Below, one piece after another: positions 21,577-31,240 of a stretch of 64,000 nt of DNA. Under the pieces are notes generated by a model. The model was not told the origin of the DNA and made no database searches. It saw nothing but the letters and a program-made list of their open reading frames with translations. Numbering within the stretch: the stretch's first letter is position 1; each line of letters starts with the position of its first letter. This DNA is from an uncultured Eubacteriales bacterium. GTDB lineage: Bacteria > Bacillota > Clostridia > Christensenellales > Aristaeellaceae. The stretch lies in the NCBI GenBank assembly GCA_900318145.1, contig ONJM01000018.1, positions 50,567 to 114,566 of the forward strand. Direction: 5' to 3'. The position numbers were made by a program, and so were the translations under genes.

Positions 21577-24252
21577 ATGAAGAGGTCATTGAGACTGTTC
21601 CTGACGCTGCTGGCAGTACTACTGGTCAGCTTTGCAGCTTTTTCCGGCGCGGAGAAAGGCAAAGCGGAAGAAGCAGAGAGTTCGGAACGGACCGTCCAGC
21701 CGGCTGTACGGCTTAGTTCTTCCGTGATCAAAACGCAGATCGGAAACAGGGCGGTGATCTCAGCAAAAGCCATCAACGCGGGAAGCCCTGTTTTCTACCA
21801 GTGGCAATACAGCAATGACGGCGGACAAACCTGGATTAACAGCGGAGTAACCGGCAGCAGGACTTCAAAGATATCATACACAGTGACCACGAAAAACGCG
21901 GATACCAGATACCGCTGCCTGGTTACCGCCGCCGGAAAAACGACCGCCAGCGAGGCAGTAACCGTTTTTGCGGTACAGGCAAGCCGATCCGCGGCCCAGG
22001 TTCAGATCGGAAAGACGGTCACCTATTCCGTCCGGTCATGGAACGCGGGGAGCGGCGGAACGTTTCGGTGGCAATACAGCAAAGACAACGGAAGGACCTG
22101 GACGGACAGCAGCGCAACCGGCAGCGGGACTGCCGAACTGACCGTCAGGGTGACGGAGGAAAACAGAAACAACAGGTACCGCTGCAGAGTTTCAGGATCC
22201 AACGGTACGGTATATTCCAAAGCGGTATATATCGCACCGGCCGCAAATCCGAGCGTGAATATCGGACCTGCCGTCAAAAAGGCACGGATCGGCAGCTCTT
22301 TTACATTTACCGCAAATGTTAAGGATGCTCTGGGGGAGATATCGTACCAGTGGCAGTACAGCGACGACGGGGGAGAAACCTGGAAAAACTTCACCGACGC
22401 CGGAGGCAGGACTGCCAGGATGCCGCTTGAGATCACATCCGAAAACGCCGCGTATAGATATCGCTGCAAGGTTACAAACGGCGGAAAAACAGCCGTCAGC
22501 AACGCCGCAATTATCTACGCGGCGCAGGCGGTACGGTCCGCTACCACAGCTGCGGCCGGAGAGACTGCGTTCTATACGGTCAAGGTATGGCATTCCGGCG
22601 GGGATACGACTTACCAATGGCAGTACAGCAAGGACGGCGGGCAGACCTGGATCAACAGCGGCGCGACAGGAAGCAGGACGGCCAAGCTGTCCGTCAGGAT
22701 GCCGGAATCCGCTGCAAAGCTTGTATACCGCTGCAAAGTTACGGGAAAGAACGGGACGGTGTACAGCAACGCCTCACAGATCACGCTGCGGCCGGGCGTC
22801 AATATCGGTTCAAATATCAGGAAGACACAGATCAACAAGACGCTGACCTTTACGGCAACCGTCAAAGGCGCGCCGGGTATCGTAGCTTACCAGTGGCAGT
22901 TCAGTACGGACCAGGGGCAGACCTGGAAGAACTTTACCGAGGCTGACGCCAGGTCTTCCAGAATGGCGCTCAAGATTACGGCCACGAGGGCAACCTACCG
23001 GTATCGCTGCAGGATTACAACCGGCGGGAAGACGTACACGAGCAATACAGCGATCGTTTACGCGGTGCAGGTGAACCGGTCCGCGGCAAAGGCGGATATC
23101 GGGAAGAAAGTAACCTATTCCGCGGATGTCTGGCATTCCGGGGGAGATACAACCTATCAATGGCAGTACACAAAGGACGGCGGGAAAACCTGGACAAACA
23201 GCGGAGCGACAGGAAGCAAGACCGCCAAACTGGTTGTTACTTTAACAGAAAACAGCGCGAATACCCAATACCGCTGTAAAGTTACAGGGAAGAACGGAAC
23301 AATTTATTCCAGGTCCATTTATGTTACACTGAATTCCCGGTATTTCGCCTTAGTCATCGCGAACAGCGACTATCACTATGAGTATTACTGCCCGGATCTT
23401 CCCGACAGCGATAAGGACGGGACCGCGATGGTGAATGCCCTGAAGGCGTTCGGCTATCATGTGAAGTTTGTGCAGAACCAGACAGCCAGCGGAATGAGAA
23501 ACGCGATATCCGGATATTTTAACGGAAAACTGTCTACGGACATCTGCCTGGTTTATTACATAGGACACGGTGATAACGGTTACGGCCTGTCCGGAGGTTC
23601 GCTGGTCGGGGTGGATTATGGCGGATACGAGGATCTGCTTTATCCGACGGTTTTGCGGGATACGCTGCTGAACAATACCAAGGGCAGGGTGACCGTACTG
23701 CTTGATGCTTTCGGAAGCGACGCCGCGGCATATGATATAAGCGGCCGGCGAAGGAACAGCCAGCGTAATTTTGTCGGCAGTATCATGAATGCTTTCAATG
23801 GTTTCCTGGCGGAGGATCCGGAGAGAAATACCGGCGAGCTCCCGCAGAAACGGTTTACTGTACTGGCAGCATGCGAATACGGTAAAGCGTTCATGGATAT
23901 ATATTATACAAAGACAGGCGACAAAGTGACCCGGCAAAAGGGCAGCGCTTTTACGTATTCGCTGCTGTACTCCATGGGATGCAGTTACCCGAACGGAGTG
24001 TACAGGGGGAAAATAAGGGCAGACGCTGACGGAAACGGAACACTTACCCTGAAGGAAGGTTATGACGGAATTCTATCCCGCATAAAAATGATGAACAGCT
24101 ATATCGCATCGCAGACATTAATGGGTTATTTCAGCGACGGAACACCTGTTTATTTCTGTTATGACGAAAATGGCAGCGACAGCTACGGATCAACGATTGA
24201 CCAGGTTGTTCAGAAAGGCGGCAGCGCCGCATCGGTGCTGTTCGGGAAGTAA
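21577..24252 (+). CDS. Secreted six-Ig protein with inactive caspase-like domain
   Basis: The protein has 891 residues and starts behind TGGAGGGAAAGG. A signal peptide (MKRSLRLFLTLLAVLLV) leads straight into six Ig-like modules (about 45-584, three alternating pairs); there is no SH3 domain and no EEP array. The caspase-like domain follows. His664 is kept in YYIGHGDN, but the position of the catalytic Cys is Phe712 in LLDAFGSD, where its close relatives have LDSCGSG. TGC to TTC is a single-base change, and the next residues also differ. The EF-hand loop (24022-24057, DADGNGTLTLKE) is kept. This looks like a pseudo-protease, perhaps a decoy or a regulatory partner of the active paralogue immediately upstream (inference). 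A terminator follows. Confidence 0.83.
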   Translation: MKRSLRLFLTLLAVLLVSFAAFSGAEKGKAEEAESSERTVQPAVRLSSSVIKTQIGNRAVISAKAINAGSPVFYQWQYSNDGGQTWINSGVTGSRTSKISYTVTTKNADTRYRCLVTAAGKTTASEAVTVFAVQASRSAAQVQIGKTVTYSVRSWNAGSGGTFRWQYSKDNGRTWTDSSATGSGTAELTVRVTEENRNNRYRCRVSGSNGTVYSKAVYIAPAANPSVNIGPAVKKARIGSSFTFTANVKDALGEISYQWQYSDDGGETWKNFTDAGGRTARMPLEITSENAAYRYRCKVTNGGKTAVSNAAIIYAAQAVRSATTAAAGETAFYTVKVWHSGGDTTYQWQYSKDGGQTWINSGATGSRTAKLSVRMPESAAKLVYRCKVTGKNGTVYSNASQITLRPGVNIGSNIRKTQINKTLTFTATVKGAPGIVAYQWQFSTDQGQTWKNFTEADARSSRMALKITATRATYRYRCRITTGGKTYTSNTAIVYAVQVNRSAAKADIGKKVTYSADVWHSGGDTTYQWQYTKDGGKTWTNSGATGSKTAKLVVTLTENSANTQYRCKVTGKNGTIYSRSIYVTLNSRYFALVIANSDYHYEYYCPDLPDSDKDGTAMVNALKAFGYHVKFVQNQTASGMRNAISGYFNGKLSTDICLVYYIGHGDNGYGLSGGSLVGVDYGGYEDLLYPTVLRDTLLNNTKGRVTVLLDAFGSDAAAYDISGRRRNSQRNFVGSIMNAFNGFLAEDPERNTGELPQKRFTVLAACEYGKAFMDIYYTKTGDKVTRQKGSAFTYSLLYSMGCSYPNGVYRGKIRADADGNGTLTLKEGYDGILSRIKMMNSYIASQTLMGYFSDGTPVYFCYDENGSDSYGSTIDQVVQKGGSAASVLFGK

Positions 24253-24264
24253 GGGAAAAGATAC

Positions 24265-24298
24265 AGAGAGGGAACCGGGCGGTTGCCTCTCTTTTTTT
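24265..24298 (+). terminator. Rho-independent terminator
   Basis: The stem AGAGAGGGAACC / GGTTGCCTCTCT (one mismatch) has a short GGGC loop and is followed by seven T. Confidence 0.88.
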
Positions 24299-24320
24299 GG
24301 TTTTTGGTTCAAAGACTGAT

Positions 24321-24349
24321 TTGCAAAAAAATGTATCATCGTGTATAAT
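24321..24349 (+). promoter_or_regulatory. Strong sigma-A promoter of the 12-FN3 gene
   Basis: TTGCAA (24321-24326) is separated by 17 bases from a perfect TATAAT (24344-24349). The leader would be about 65 nt. It lies just past the preceding terminator, making the following gene an independent unit. Confidence 0.8.
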
Positions 24350-24421
24350 TAAAAACCCCATAAAATGAGGAAAGCCAGTTAAAACATATATATTCATTGA
24401 AAAACCCGAAAGGAGTCCGAC

Positions 24422-27400
24422 ATGAAAAGATTATTCAGTTTGATGCTCGCTCTGGTGCTGCTGGTCAGTCTTATGCCTTCCTATGCTGAAGAAGGAACGG
24501 CGGACATTGCAGACAGTATCGTTACGGAGTTTTCCGCGGAGCCGGGTGCTGTTTCGGAAGAGCTTGCTCCTGCGGAAGAACCCGTTGAGGAGCCCGCGGA
24601 AGAGCCCGCTCCTGTGGAAGAACCCGTGGAGGAACAGGCAGAAGAACCCACACCTGCGGAAGAACCCGTTGAGGAGCCCGCGGAAGAGCCCGCACCTGCG
24701 GAAGAGCCTGTTGAGGAGCCTGCGGAAGAGCCCGCTCCTGTGGAAGAGCCCGTAGAGGAGCCCGCGGAAGAGCCCGCTCCTGTGGAAGAGCCTGTTGAGG
24801 AGCCCGCGGAAGAACCCGCTCCTGTGGAAGAACCTGCAGAGGAGCCCGCAGAAGAGCCCGCTCCTGTGGAAGAACCCGTAGAGGAGCCCGCGGAAGAGCC
24901 CGCTCCTGTAGAAGAGCCTGTTGAGGAGCCCGCGGAAGAGCCCGCTCCCGTGGAAGAACCGGTTGAGGAACCCGCGGAAGAGCCCGCTCCCGTGGAAGAA
25001 TCCGTTGAGGCACCCGCGGAAGAGCCAGCCCCCGTGGAAGAACCTGTTGAGGAGCCCGCGGAAGAGCCCGCTCCCGTGGAAGAACCCGTTGAGGAACCCG
25101 CGGAAGAACCCGCTCCCGCGGAAGAACCTGTAGAGGAGCCCGCGGAAGAACCCGCTCCTGTGGAAGAACCCGTCGAGGAGCCCGCGGAAGAGTCTGTTCC
25201 TGCGGAAGAACCCGTTGAGGAGCCGGCGGAAGAGCTCGCTCCTGTGGAAGAACCGGTTGAGGAGCCCGCTCCTGTGGAAGAACCCGTCGAGGAGCCGGCG
25301 GAAGAGCCCGTTCCTGTGGAAGAACCCGTAAAGGAGCCCGCTGAAGAGCCCGCTCCCGTGGAAGAACCGGTTGAGGAGCCCGCTCCTGTGGAAGAACCCG
25401 TCGAGGAGCCGGCGGAAGAGCCCGTTCCTGTGGAAGAACCCGTAGAGGAGCCCGCGGAAGAGCCCGCTCCCGTGGAAGAACCGGTTGAGGAGCCCGCGGA
25501 AGAGCCCGTTCCCGCTGAGGAACCCGAACTGGAGCCGAATATGACCAGCCTGGGATCGGTTGTGAATCTGCGGGTAACGAACCCGGCGGCGACACAGCTG
25601 AAGCTGGCATGGGGCGCGCCGACGAGCGGAGATACTCCGGATGGATATGAAGTCTGCTGGGGAACAGAAAAAAGTTTTGAAACCTGCAGAAACAGCAACA
25701 AAAAGAACGTTACGACCAAGTACTGTACGGTCACAGGACTGACCTGCGGCCGGGAATACTTCTTCTACGTCCGGGCTTACTGCAATAATACGTCCGGAAA
25801 TCCCGCGTATTACGGCGTGCCCAGCATGACGAAATATACGCTTTCCCCGCCTGCCCCTGCTTCCCTGACTGTCAAACAGAAAGCAGCCACCGCGACCACC
25901 GCGATCCTGAGCTGGCCGAAGGTATCTTCCGCAAACGGCTATTATCTGTACGAAGTAACCAACGGAGCGGAAATCGAACTGATCAAATTTACCAGTAACG
26001 CCACGGTGACCTGGACCCATGAAGGATTCACGCCCAAAGACCGCCTGGTTTACCGGATTTACAGCTACAAGACGGTTAACGGCACGGAAGTGAAGAGCCA
26101 TGAATACACCGAAGCCGGGAAAGACTACGCCGTTCCGGCGCCTACCGGCCTGAAGGCGGTTTCCACGGGAATCAGCAGTATCCAGCTGACCTGGAAAGAA
26201 GTGGAAGGCGCCACCATGTATGTCATTCAGCGGAATGACGGAAACGAGTTCAAGCTGCTGAATGAAACAGCAACAAACAGCTATTCGGACGAAGGTCTGA
26301 TTTTCGGCAAGGAATATGCCTACGCAGTGCAGGCATTTGTCGGCGCGGAATTTGAGAGCGCCTACTGCGCGTCCGTGGTCGAGAGCCCCCGCGGAACAGC
26401 GCCGACCGGCGTTTCCGCGAAGAATACAAGCAAAACGGACATTACGGTCACCTGGGCGGAAACGGAAAGCGCGACGGGATACCTGCTGCTTTGCAGCGAC
26501 GCGAAAAACGGCGGCGGGGACTGGATGACAACCGCCACCAAACTCTACGAAGGGCCGGAGAGGAAGTATATCCACAAAGGAAACAGCGTGGGCGATACAA
26601 AGTTCTACTGCGTGGCGGCATACGTGGAAATCGCGGGCAGCGTCAGGATCTATACGCCCCTCAGCAGCGTTGTATACAGCACGGTGAAGCCGGGGACCCC
26701 GACGGTTACAGTGGAGAATACAAACTACGACAAGCAAAAGGTGAGCTGGAAGAGCCAGGGAACCGGCGTGAAATACGAAATCTGGTCCAGTACGACGGCG
26801 GATTTCGCTTCCCCGACAACAAGGAATATATCCGGACTGTACTCCACCTTTACGGGTCTGAAGAACGGAACAAAATACTACTATAAGGTACGCGGATACC
26901 TGGAGGTTTCCGCAAGCGAAATCATTTACGGCAGCTGGAGCGCCGTGAAATCGCTGTCCTGCGCGCCGCAGAAAGCGACGGTAACGGCCGCGATTGTCAG
27001 CATGAACCAGGTCAATGTAAAATGGCAGGCTGTTTCGGGAGCCTCCTCGTATAGTATCTTTTCCAAGGAAAATGACGGAGACTGGAAACAGATCGCGACA
27101 AAAAAAGAGAGCGGTTCCTCCTCCTATACCTATACGGCTAAAGGCCTGACGGTGGGATCTGTATACACATTTGCCGTGAGCGCAATCCGGACGGCCGACG
27201 GAATGACAGCCACCGGCCAGAAGGGAACTTCCGCGCAGATCCTGATCGACCTGAGCGGATATACGCCAACAGGCCTGAAATGCAAGGTTGTGAGCACAAC
27301 GTCCCTGACTGTTTCCTGGACGGCAATGGACGGCGTCAGCACCTTTGAAATTGAGGGATCCAGCGATGACGATCCGGCATATTCCATGAAAAAGACCGTA

Positions 27401-28963
27401 TCTGCAAACAGCTGCACAGTGACCGGACTGAAGAGAGGATACGAGTATAAATTCAAAGTACGGACAAAAGCATTGATCAACGGCGCCACCCAGTACAGCG
27501 CCTACAGCGCGGTTCTTAAAGGCACTCCGACAAGCCTCGCGCCGACAGAACTGGGATGGTACTCCCTGACGACAGGCTACGGCGCGGTCCTGACCTGGAA
27601 GGCCGCAAGCCAGGCGGACGGATATCAGATTTACAAGGCTTCCTCTTCGAGCGGCCCCTGGACGCTGGTGAAGGATGTCGGGGACGGAACCGCGGTAAAA
27701 TACACAGACAAAGCGGGATACTCAAAGGACGACGCCGGAGCGGTGTACTATTACCGGATGCGCAGCTACACGAATGTTCTCGGTGAAAAGCATTACGGAC
27801 CTTTCAGCTCCAGCGTTAAGGCACAGATCCGGATTCCGAAGCCGACGGTGACCGTAACAGCGGCCGGCGCAACCAAAACCACGGTTTCCTGGACGGACGT
27901 CGGGGCGGAGTCGTACCTGATTTACCGTTCACTGCAGGAATCCGGCGGATTTGAGCTGGTGAAAACCGTAACCGGCGCAACGAGCTGGGACAATACCGGC
28001 CTGAAAACCGGGACTACGTATTATTACCGGGTCCGCGGAACAAAGGCTTTGAGCGACGGCACAGCGTACGGGTATTATTCCTCAATCGTTTCCGCCACGC
28101 CTACTCTGCCGGCGCCGACGATCAAAGGATTTACGGTGTACGGCGGTTCCATAGTGGTACTCTGGAACGCGGTTGCGGGAGCGGAGAAATATCTGATTTA
28201 TTATCACGCGGACGGTGAAGACTGGAAGCTTGCCGGGACGAGAGACAAGACAAAGTCGGCCTGCATCGTGGAAAACCTGCTGCCGAAGACGAAATATTAT
28301 TTCCGCGTCTGCGCGCAGACGACGGTTGACGGCAAAACCGTGACAGGGAAGTACAGCGCGGCTGAGACCAGGACAACCAGGATCGGTAAGGCGGCCGGAC
28401 TGGCAAAGAGCACGCTGGGCGGAACCGGCATCTATCTTGCGTGGGACGCGGTAAGAGACGCTACCGGCTATGAGGTCTGGATCGCGGATTACAACGCGAG
28501 CACAGGTAAAATCGACGGGTCGACCTGGAAGAAAAAGATGACCGTCAAGGAAAACAAAGCGACCGTTACCGGACTGGCCGTCAATAAATCCTACGGATTC
28601 AAGGTCCGGGCTGTTATTACGAAAAACGGTATCACGGATACGGGCAGCTTCTCTTCCGAACTGGTGGGATATACCGCGCCTGCCGCGCCGACTGAACTGA
28701 AGGCGTCTTCCGTCACGAAGAATAACATCACAGTCATCTGGAAGGCTGCCGCCAACGCGGACGGGTATGTGGTTTACTGGAGAGTAACGGGAGGAGAATG
28801 GACACATGCCATGATTTCAAACGGCGCTGTCGGAACCTATACGATTACCGGACTGACAAGCGGCCGGAAATATGAGATCAAAATCCGCTCGTACGCGAAC
28901 GAGACTTCCTCCAGAAAGCTCTATGGGCCCTACAGCGGAAGTATTACCGCAACAACAAAATAA
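24422..28963 (+). CDS. Giant secreted EEP-array / twelve-FN3 protein
   Basis: The protein has 1513 residues and starts behind GAAAGGAG. A signal peptide (MKRLFSLMLALVLLVSL) is followed by a short linker, an EEP array (about residues 45-370), then twelve FN3 modules of ~90-100 residues running to the last residue. FN3 hallmarks are visible in each: a conserved Trp in strand B (for example LAWGAP, LTWKEV, VSWTDV) and a Tyr near strand F (YYYRVRG, YEFKVR-like). There is no SH3 domain, LRR tail or protease domain, and no LPXTG motif. The frame is intact. FN3 copies are divergent here, unlike the near-identical later copies in the gene at 3661. A surface stalk or glycan-binding role is an inference from the architecture. 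Confidence 0.84.
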   Translation: MKRLFSLMLALVLLVSLMPSYAEEGTADIADSIVTEFSAEPGAVSEELAPAEEPVEEPAEEPAPVEEPVEEQAEEPTPAEEPVEEPAEEPAPAEEPVEEPAEEPAPVEEPVEEPAEEPAPVEEPVEEPAEEPAPVEEPAEEPAEEPAPVEEPVEEPAEEPAPVEEPVEEPAEEPAPVEEPVEEPAEEPAPVEESVEAPAEEPAPVEEPVEEPAEEPAPVEEPVEEPAEEPAPAEEPVEEPAEEPAPVEEPVEEPAEESVPAEEPVEEPAEELAPVEEPVEEPAPVEEPVEEPAEEPVPVEEPVKEPAEEPAPVEEPVEEPAPVEEPVEEPAEEPVPVEEPVEEPAEEPAPVEEPVEEPAEEPVPAEEPELEPNMTSLGSVVNLRVTNPAATQLKLAWGAPTSGDTPDGYEVCWGTEKSFETCRNSNKKNVTTKYCTVTGLTCGREYFFYVRAYCNNTSGNPAYYGVPSMTKYTLSPPAPASLTVKQKAATATTAILSWPKVSSANGYYLYEVTNGAEIELIKFTSNATVTWTHEGFTPKDRLVYRIYSYKTVNGTEVKSHEYTEAGKDYAVPAPTGLKAVSTGISSIQLTWKEVEGATMYVIQRNDGNEFKLLNETATNSYSDEGLIFGKEYAYAVQAFVGAEFESAYCASVVESPRGTAPTGVSAKNTSKTDITVTWAETESATGYLLLCSDAKNGGGDWMTTATKLYEGPERKYIHKGNSVGDTKFYCVAAYVEIAGSVRIYTPLSSVVYSTVKPGTPTVTVENTNYDKQKVSWKSQGTGVKYEIWSSTTADFASPTTRNISGLYSTFTGLKNGTKYYYKVRGYLEVSASEIIYGSWSAVKSLSCAPQKATVTAAIVSMNQVNVKWQAVSGASSYSIFSKENDGDWKQIATKKESGSSSYTYTAKGLTVGSVYTFAVSAIRTADGMTATGQKGTSAQILIDLSGYTPTGLKCKVVSTTSLTVSWTAMDGVSTFEIEGSSDDDPAYSMKKTVSANSCTVTGLKRGYEYKFKVRTKALINGATQYSAYSAVLKGTPTSLAPTELGWYSLTTGYGAVLTWKAASQADGYQIYKASSSSGPWTLVKDVGDGTAVKYTDKAGYSKDDAGAVYYYRMRSYTNVLGEKHYGPFSSSVKAQIRIPKPTVTVTAAGATKTTVSWTDVGAESYLIYRSLQESGGFELVKTVTGATSWDNTGLKTGTTYYYRVRGTKALSDGTAYGYYSSIVSATPTLPAPTIKGFTVYGGSIVVLWNAVAGAEKYLIYYHADGEDWKLAGTRDKTKSACIVENLLPKTKYYFRVCAQTTVDGKTVTGKYSAAETRTTRIGKAAGLAKSTLGGTGIYLAWDAVRDATGYEVWIADYNASTGKIDGSTWKKKMTVKENKATVTGLAVNKSYGFKVRAVITKNGITDTGSFSSELVGYTAPAAPTELKASSVTKNNITVIWKAAANADGYVVYWRVTGGEWTHAMISNGAVGTYTITGLTSGRKYEIKIRSYANETSSRKLYGPYSGSITATTK
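24556..25530 (+). repeat. EEP spacer-coding repeat array (copy 4)
   Basis: About 0.97 kb of EEPVEEPAEEPAPV-type coding repeats, closest in unit pattern to copy 1 (the two FN3 proteins share the VEEPAEEPAP form). The frame is intact from the signal peptide onward. Confidence 0.9.
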
Positions 28964-29007
28964 GAAACGCGAAAGCGCGGATTCCGAAAGCATCGGATGA
29001 AGAGAGA

Positions 29008-29040
29008 GGCCGGTTTGAAAAAGCCGGCTTCTTCTTTTAC
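29008..29040 (+). terminator. Rho-independent terminator
   Basis: GCCGGTTT and AAGCCGGC form a stem (one bulge) around a GAAA-rich loop, followed by a T/C-rich tail ending in TTTT. It separates the surface-protein locus from the polysaccharide operon. Confidence 0.7.
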
Positions 29041-29075
29041 TATTCTTTCCCTGACCTTTCCTGACTTTCGCAGAA

Positions 29076-29104
29076 TTGCATTTTACGGGCGGATAGGCTA
29101 TACT
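29076..29104 (+). promoter_or_regulatory. Main promoter of the polysaccharide operon
   Basis: TTGCAT (29076-29081) is separated by 17 bases from TATACT (29099-29104). It gives a leader of about 130 nt before ATG 29243. The leader contains the first copy of the dispersed GCTCAGaATGACAC repeat. Confidence 0.78.
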
Positions 29105-29129
29105 TACTCTGTATGTCTGTGCGTTCCAG

Positions 29130-29160
29130 GATTCTTTGCTTTGCTCAGAATGACACACAG
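29130..29160 (+). repeat. Dispersed intergenic repeat, copy a
   Basis: The core ATTCTTTGCTTTGCTCAGAAT followed by GACAC recurs in this window at 35721 and 40424, with a shortened form at 42859. The ends can pair (ATTCT with AGAAT). In the copy at 40424 both arms change together (ATCCT with AGGAT), which supports a hairpin. Confidence 0.75.
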
Positions 29161-29242
29161 GGACGAACGGAACGACACACAGGAGCGCCCGGAATGGCGC
29201 GGAACAGGTCTGTGGCGGAAAACTGCCGGAGGAGTTGGCTGA

Positions 29243-31240
29243 ATGGAACGGGGAAAACGGCAAAAGTCGATCAGGATCGGCCGGTTCACGATGGAACACT
29301 GGCAGATCATTTCCGTCGGATTGGCCATCTATGATTTTGCGGCGGTCTGCGTTGCGTATTTCCTGGCGCTGTTCCTGCGGTACGACGGGGTCTACACCTC
29401 GATCCCGGAGCATTTCCTGAAGGCGTACGCGCGGGTGATTTTCCCCGTTGCGGCAGTGAGCGTACTGATTTTTGTTGTGTTCCGGATGTATAACAGCATG
29501 TGGCGGTTTGCCAGCTATACGGAGTTTGTCCGGACGTTTATGGGATCCCTGGTCTCTTCCGTGATTCATACCGTAGCGGTGACCGTCATCGTGATGCGGA
29601 TGCCGCTTTCCTACTATTTCATCGGCGCGGGGCTGCAGTTTATCCTGCTGATTATCATCCGGTTCGGGTTCCGCTTCCTGCAGATTCTGAAACGGAGCCG
29701 GGAACCCCTGAAGGAAGGCGCCAAGCGGGTGATGCTCATCGGCGCCGGAGACGCTGCTCAGTCCATCCTGCGGGATATGGCCCGGGCCAGCGAGGTGGAC
29801 GACAGGGTCGTCTGCATCATTGACGACAATCCCAACAAATGGCACCGCTACATGGAAGGGATTCCGATCGTCGGCGGGCGGGACGATATTCTGTCCGCGG
29901 TGGACAAATACAAAGTGGATGAGATTTTTCTGGCGATTCCCAGCGCCACGGCGCAGCAGAAGCGGGATATCCTGGCGATCTGCAGCGAAACCAGCTGCAA
30001 GCTGAAGCAGCTGCCCGGCCTGTACCAGCTGGTGACCGGGGAAGTCACCGTGAGCGCCATGAAGGACGTTTCCGTGGAGGACCTGCTGGGGCGGGATCCG
30101 ATCCGGACGGATATGCAGGAGGTTTTCCAGTTCATTACCGGCAAAACGGTGCTGGTGACCGGCGGCGGCGGATCCATCGGGTCGGAGCTGTGCCGGCAGA
30201 TTGCCGCCCATAAGCCGAAACGGCTGGTGATCTTTGATATCTACGAAAACAGTACCTACGCGATCCAGCTGGAACTGAAGGATAAATACCCGGATTTGCA
30301 GCTGGATGTTCTGATCGGTTCCGTCCGGGACAGCCGGCGGATGTTCCAGGTATTCCGGGATTACCGGCCGGAGGTGGTATACCATGCCGCGGCGCACAAG
30401 CATGTACCGCTGATGGAGGACAGTCCCTGTGAATCCATCAAGAACAACGCCATCGGAACATATAAGACGGCGTATGCCGCCATGGTGCACGGGTGCGAGC
30501 GCTTTGTGCTGATCTCCACGGACAAGGCGGTGAACCCGACCAACATCATGGGCGCTTCCAAGCGGATGTGCGAGATGATCATTCAGGCCTTTGACGCGAA
30601 GATCAAGGCGGGAAAGGCGGCGGAGATTCCCCAGCTGTTTACCCACGAGGGGTTCGAGAACGCGGACAAGGACGGCACGGGCAGCGTATTCCGGAATATC
30701 CGGACGGAGTTTGTGGCGGTGCGCTTCGGGAACGTACTGGGGTCCAACGGATCCGTGATTCCGATTTTCAAGCGGCAGATTGAGCGGGGAGGCCCGGTGA
30801 CGGTGACGCATCCGGATATTATCCGTTACTTTATGACGATTCCGGAAGCGGTATCCCTGGTGATGCTGGCCGGGACCTACGCAAAGGGCGGAGAAATCTT
30901 TGTGCTGGACATGGGTAGCCCGGTCAAGATCGATACCCTGGCCCGGAACCTGATCAAGATGTCCGGATTCAAGCCGGATATCGACATCAAAATCGAATAC
31001 ACCGGCCTGCGGCCCGGAGAAAAGCTGTATGAGGAAAAGCTCATGGAGCAGGAAGGCCTGAAGAAGACGGACAATGACCTGATCCATATCGGGAATCCGG
31101 TGCCGTTCGATACTGAAGAATTCCTGGACGGGCTTGAAAAGCTTATGGCCGCCGCGTACGGCAACAAGGAGAATATCCGGGACCTGGTGGAAAAGATGGT
31201 GCCTACCTACCATTACAGACGGGAGAAGGAGACGGCGTGA
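29243..31240 (+). CDS. pglF: Membrane-bound UDP-GlcNAc 4,6-dehydratase (PglF/WbpM type)
   Basis: The protein has 665 residues, the usual size for the PglF/WbpM/CapD family, and starts 10 bases after GGAGG. Four membrane helices (about 15-135) are followed by a first Rossmann-like domain (GAGDAAQSILRDM, about residue 170) and a second, catalytic SDR domain starting VLVTGGGGSIGSELC (about 300). The active-site segment STDKAVNPTNIMGASKR has Met in place of the usual Tyr of YxxxK, as is characteristic of this subfamily. It would convert UDP-GlcNAc to the 4-keto-6-deoxy sugar, the first step to di-N-acetylbacillosamine-type sugars. PglE-, PglC- and PglD-like genes occur downstream at 41549-44103. 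It is the first gene of the operon. Confidence 0.9.
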   Translation: MERGKRQKSIRIGRFTMEHWQIISVGLAIYDFAAVCVAYFLALFLRYDGVYTSIPEHFLKAYARVIFPVAAVSVLIFVVFRMYNSMWRFASYTEFVRTFMGSLVSSVIHTVAVTVIVMRMPLSYYFIGAGLQFILLIIIRFGFRFLQILKRSREPLKEGAKRVMLIGAGDAAQSILRDMARASEVDDRVVCIIDDNPNKWHRYMEGIPIVGGRDDILSAVDKYKVDEIFLAIPSATAQQKRDILAICSETSCKLKQLPGLYQLVTGEVTVSAMKDVSVEDLLGRDPIRTDMQEVFQFITGKTVLVTGGGGSIGSELCRQIAAHKPKRLVIFDIYENSTYAIQLELKDKYPDLQLDVLIGSVRDSRRMFQVFRDYRPEVVYHAAAHKHVPLMEDSPCESIKNNAIGTYKTAYAAMVHGCERFVLISTDKAVNPTNIMGASKRMCEMIIQAFDAKIKAGKAAEIPQLFTHEGFENADKDGTGSVFRNIRTEFVAVRFGNVLGSNGSVIPIFKRQIERGGPVTVTHPDIIRYFMTIPEAVSLVMLAGTYAKGGEIFVLDMGSPVKIDTLARNLIKMSGFKPDIDIKIEYTGLRPGEKLYEEKLMEQEGLKKTDNDLIHIGNPVPFDTEEFLDGLEKLMAAAYGNKENIRDLVEKMVPTYHYRREKETA

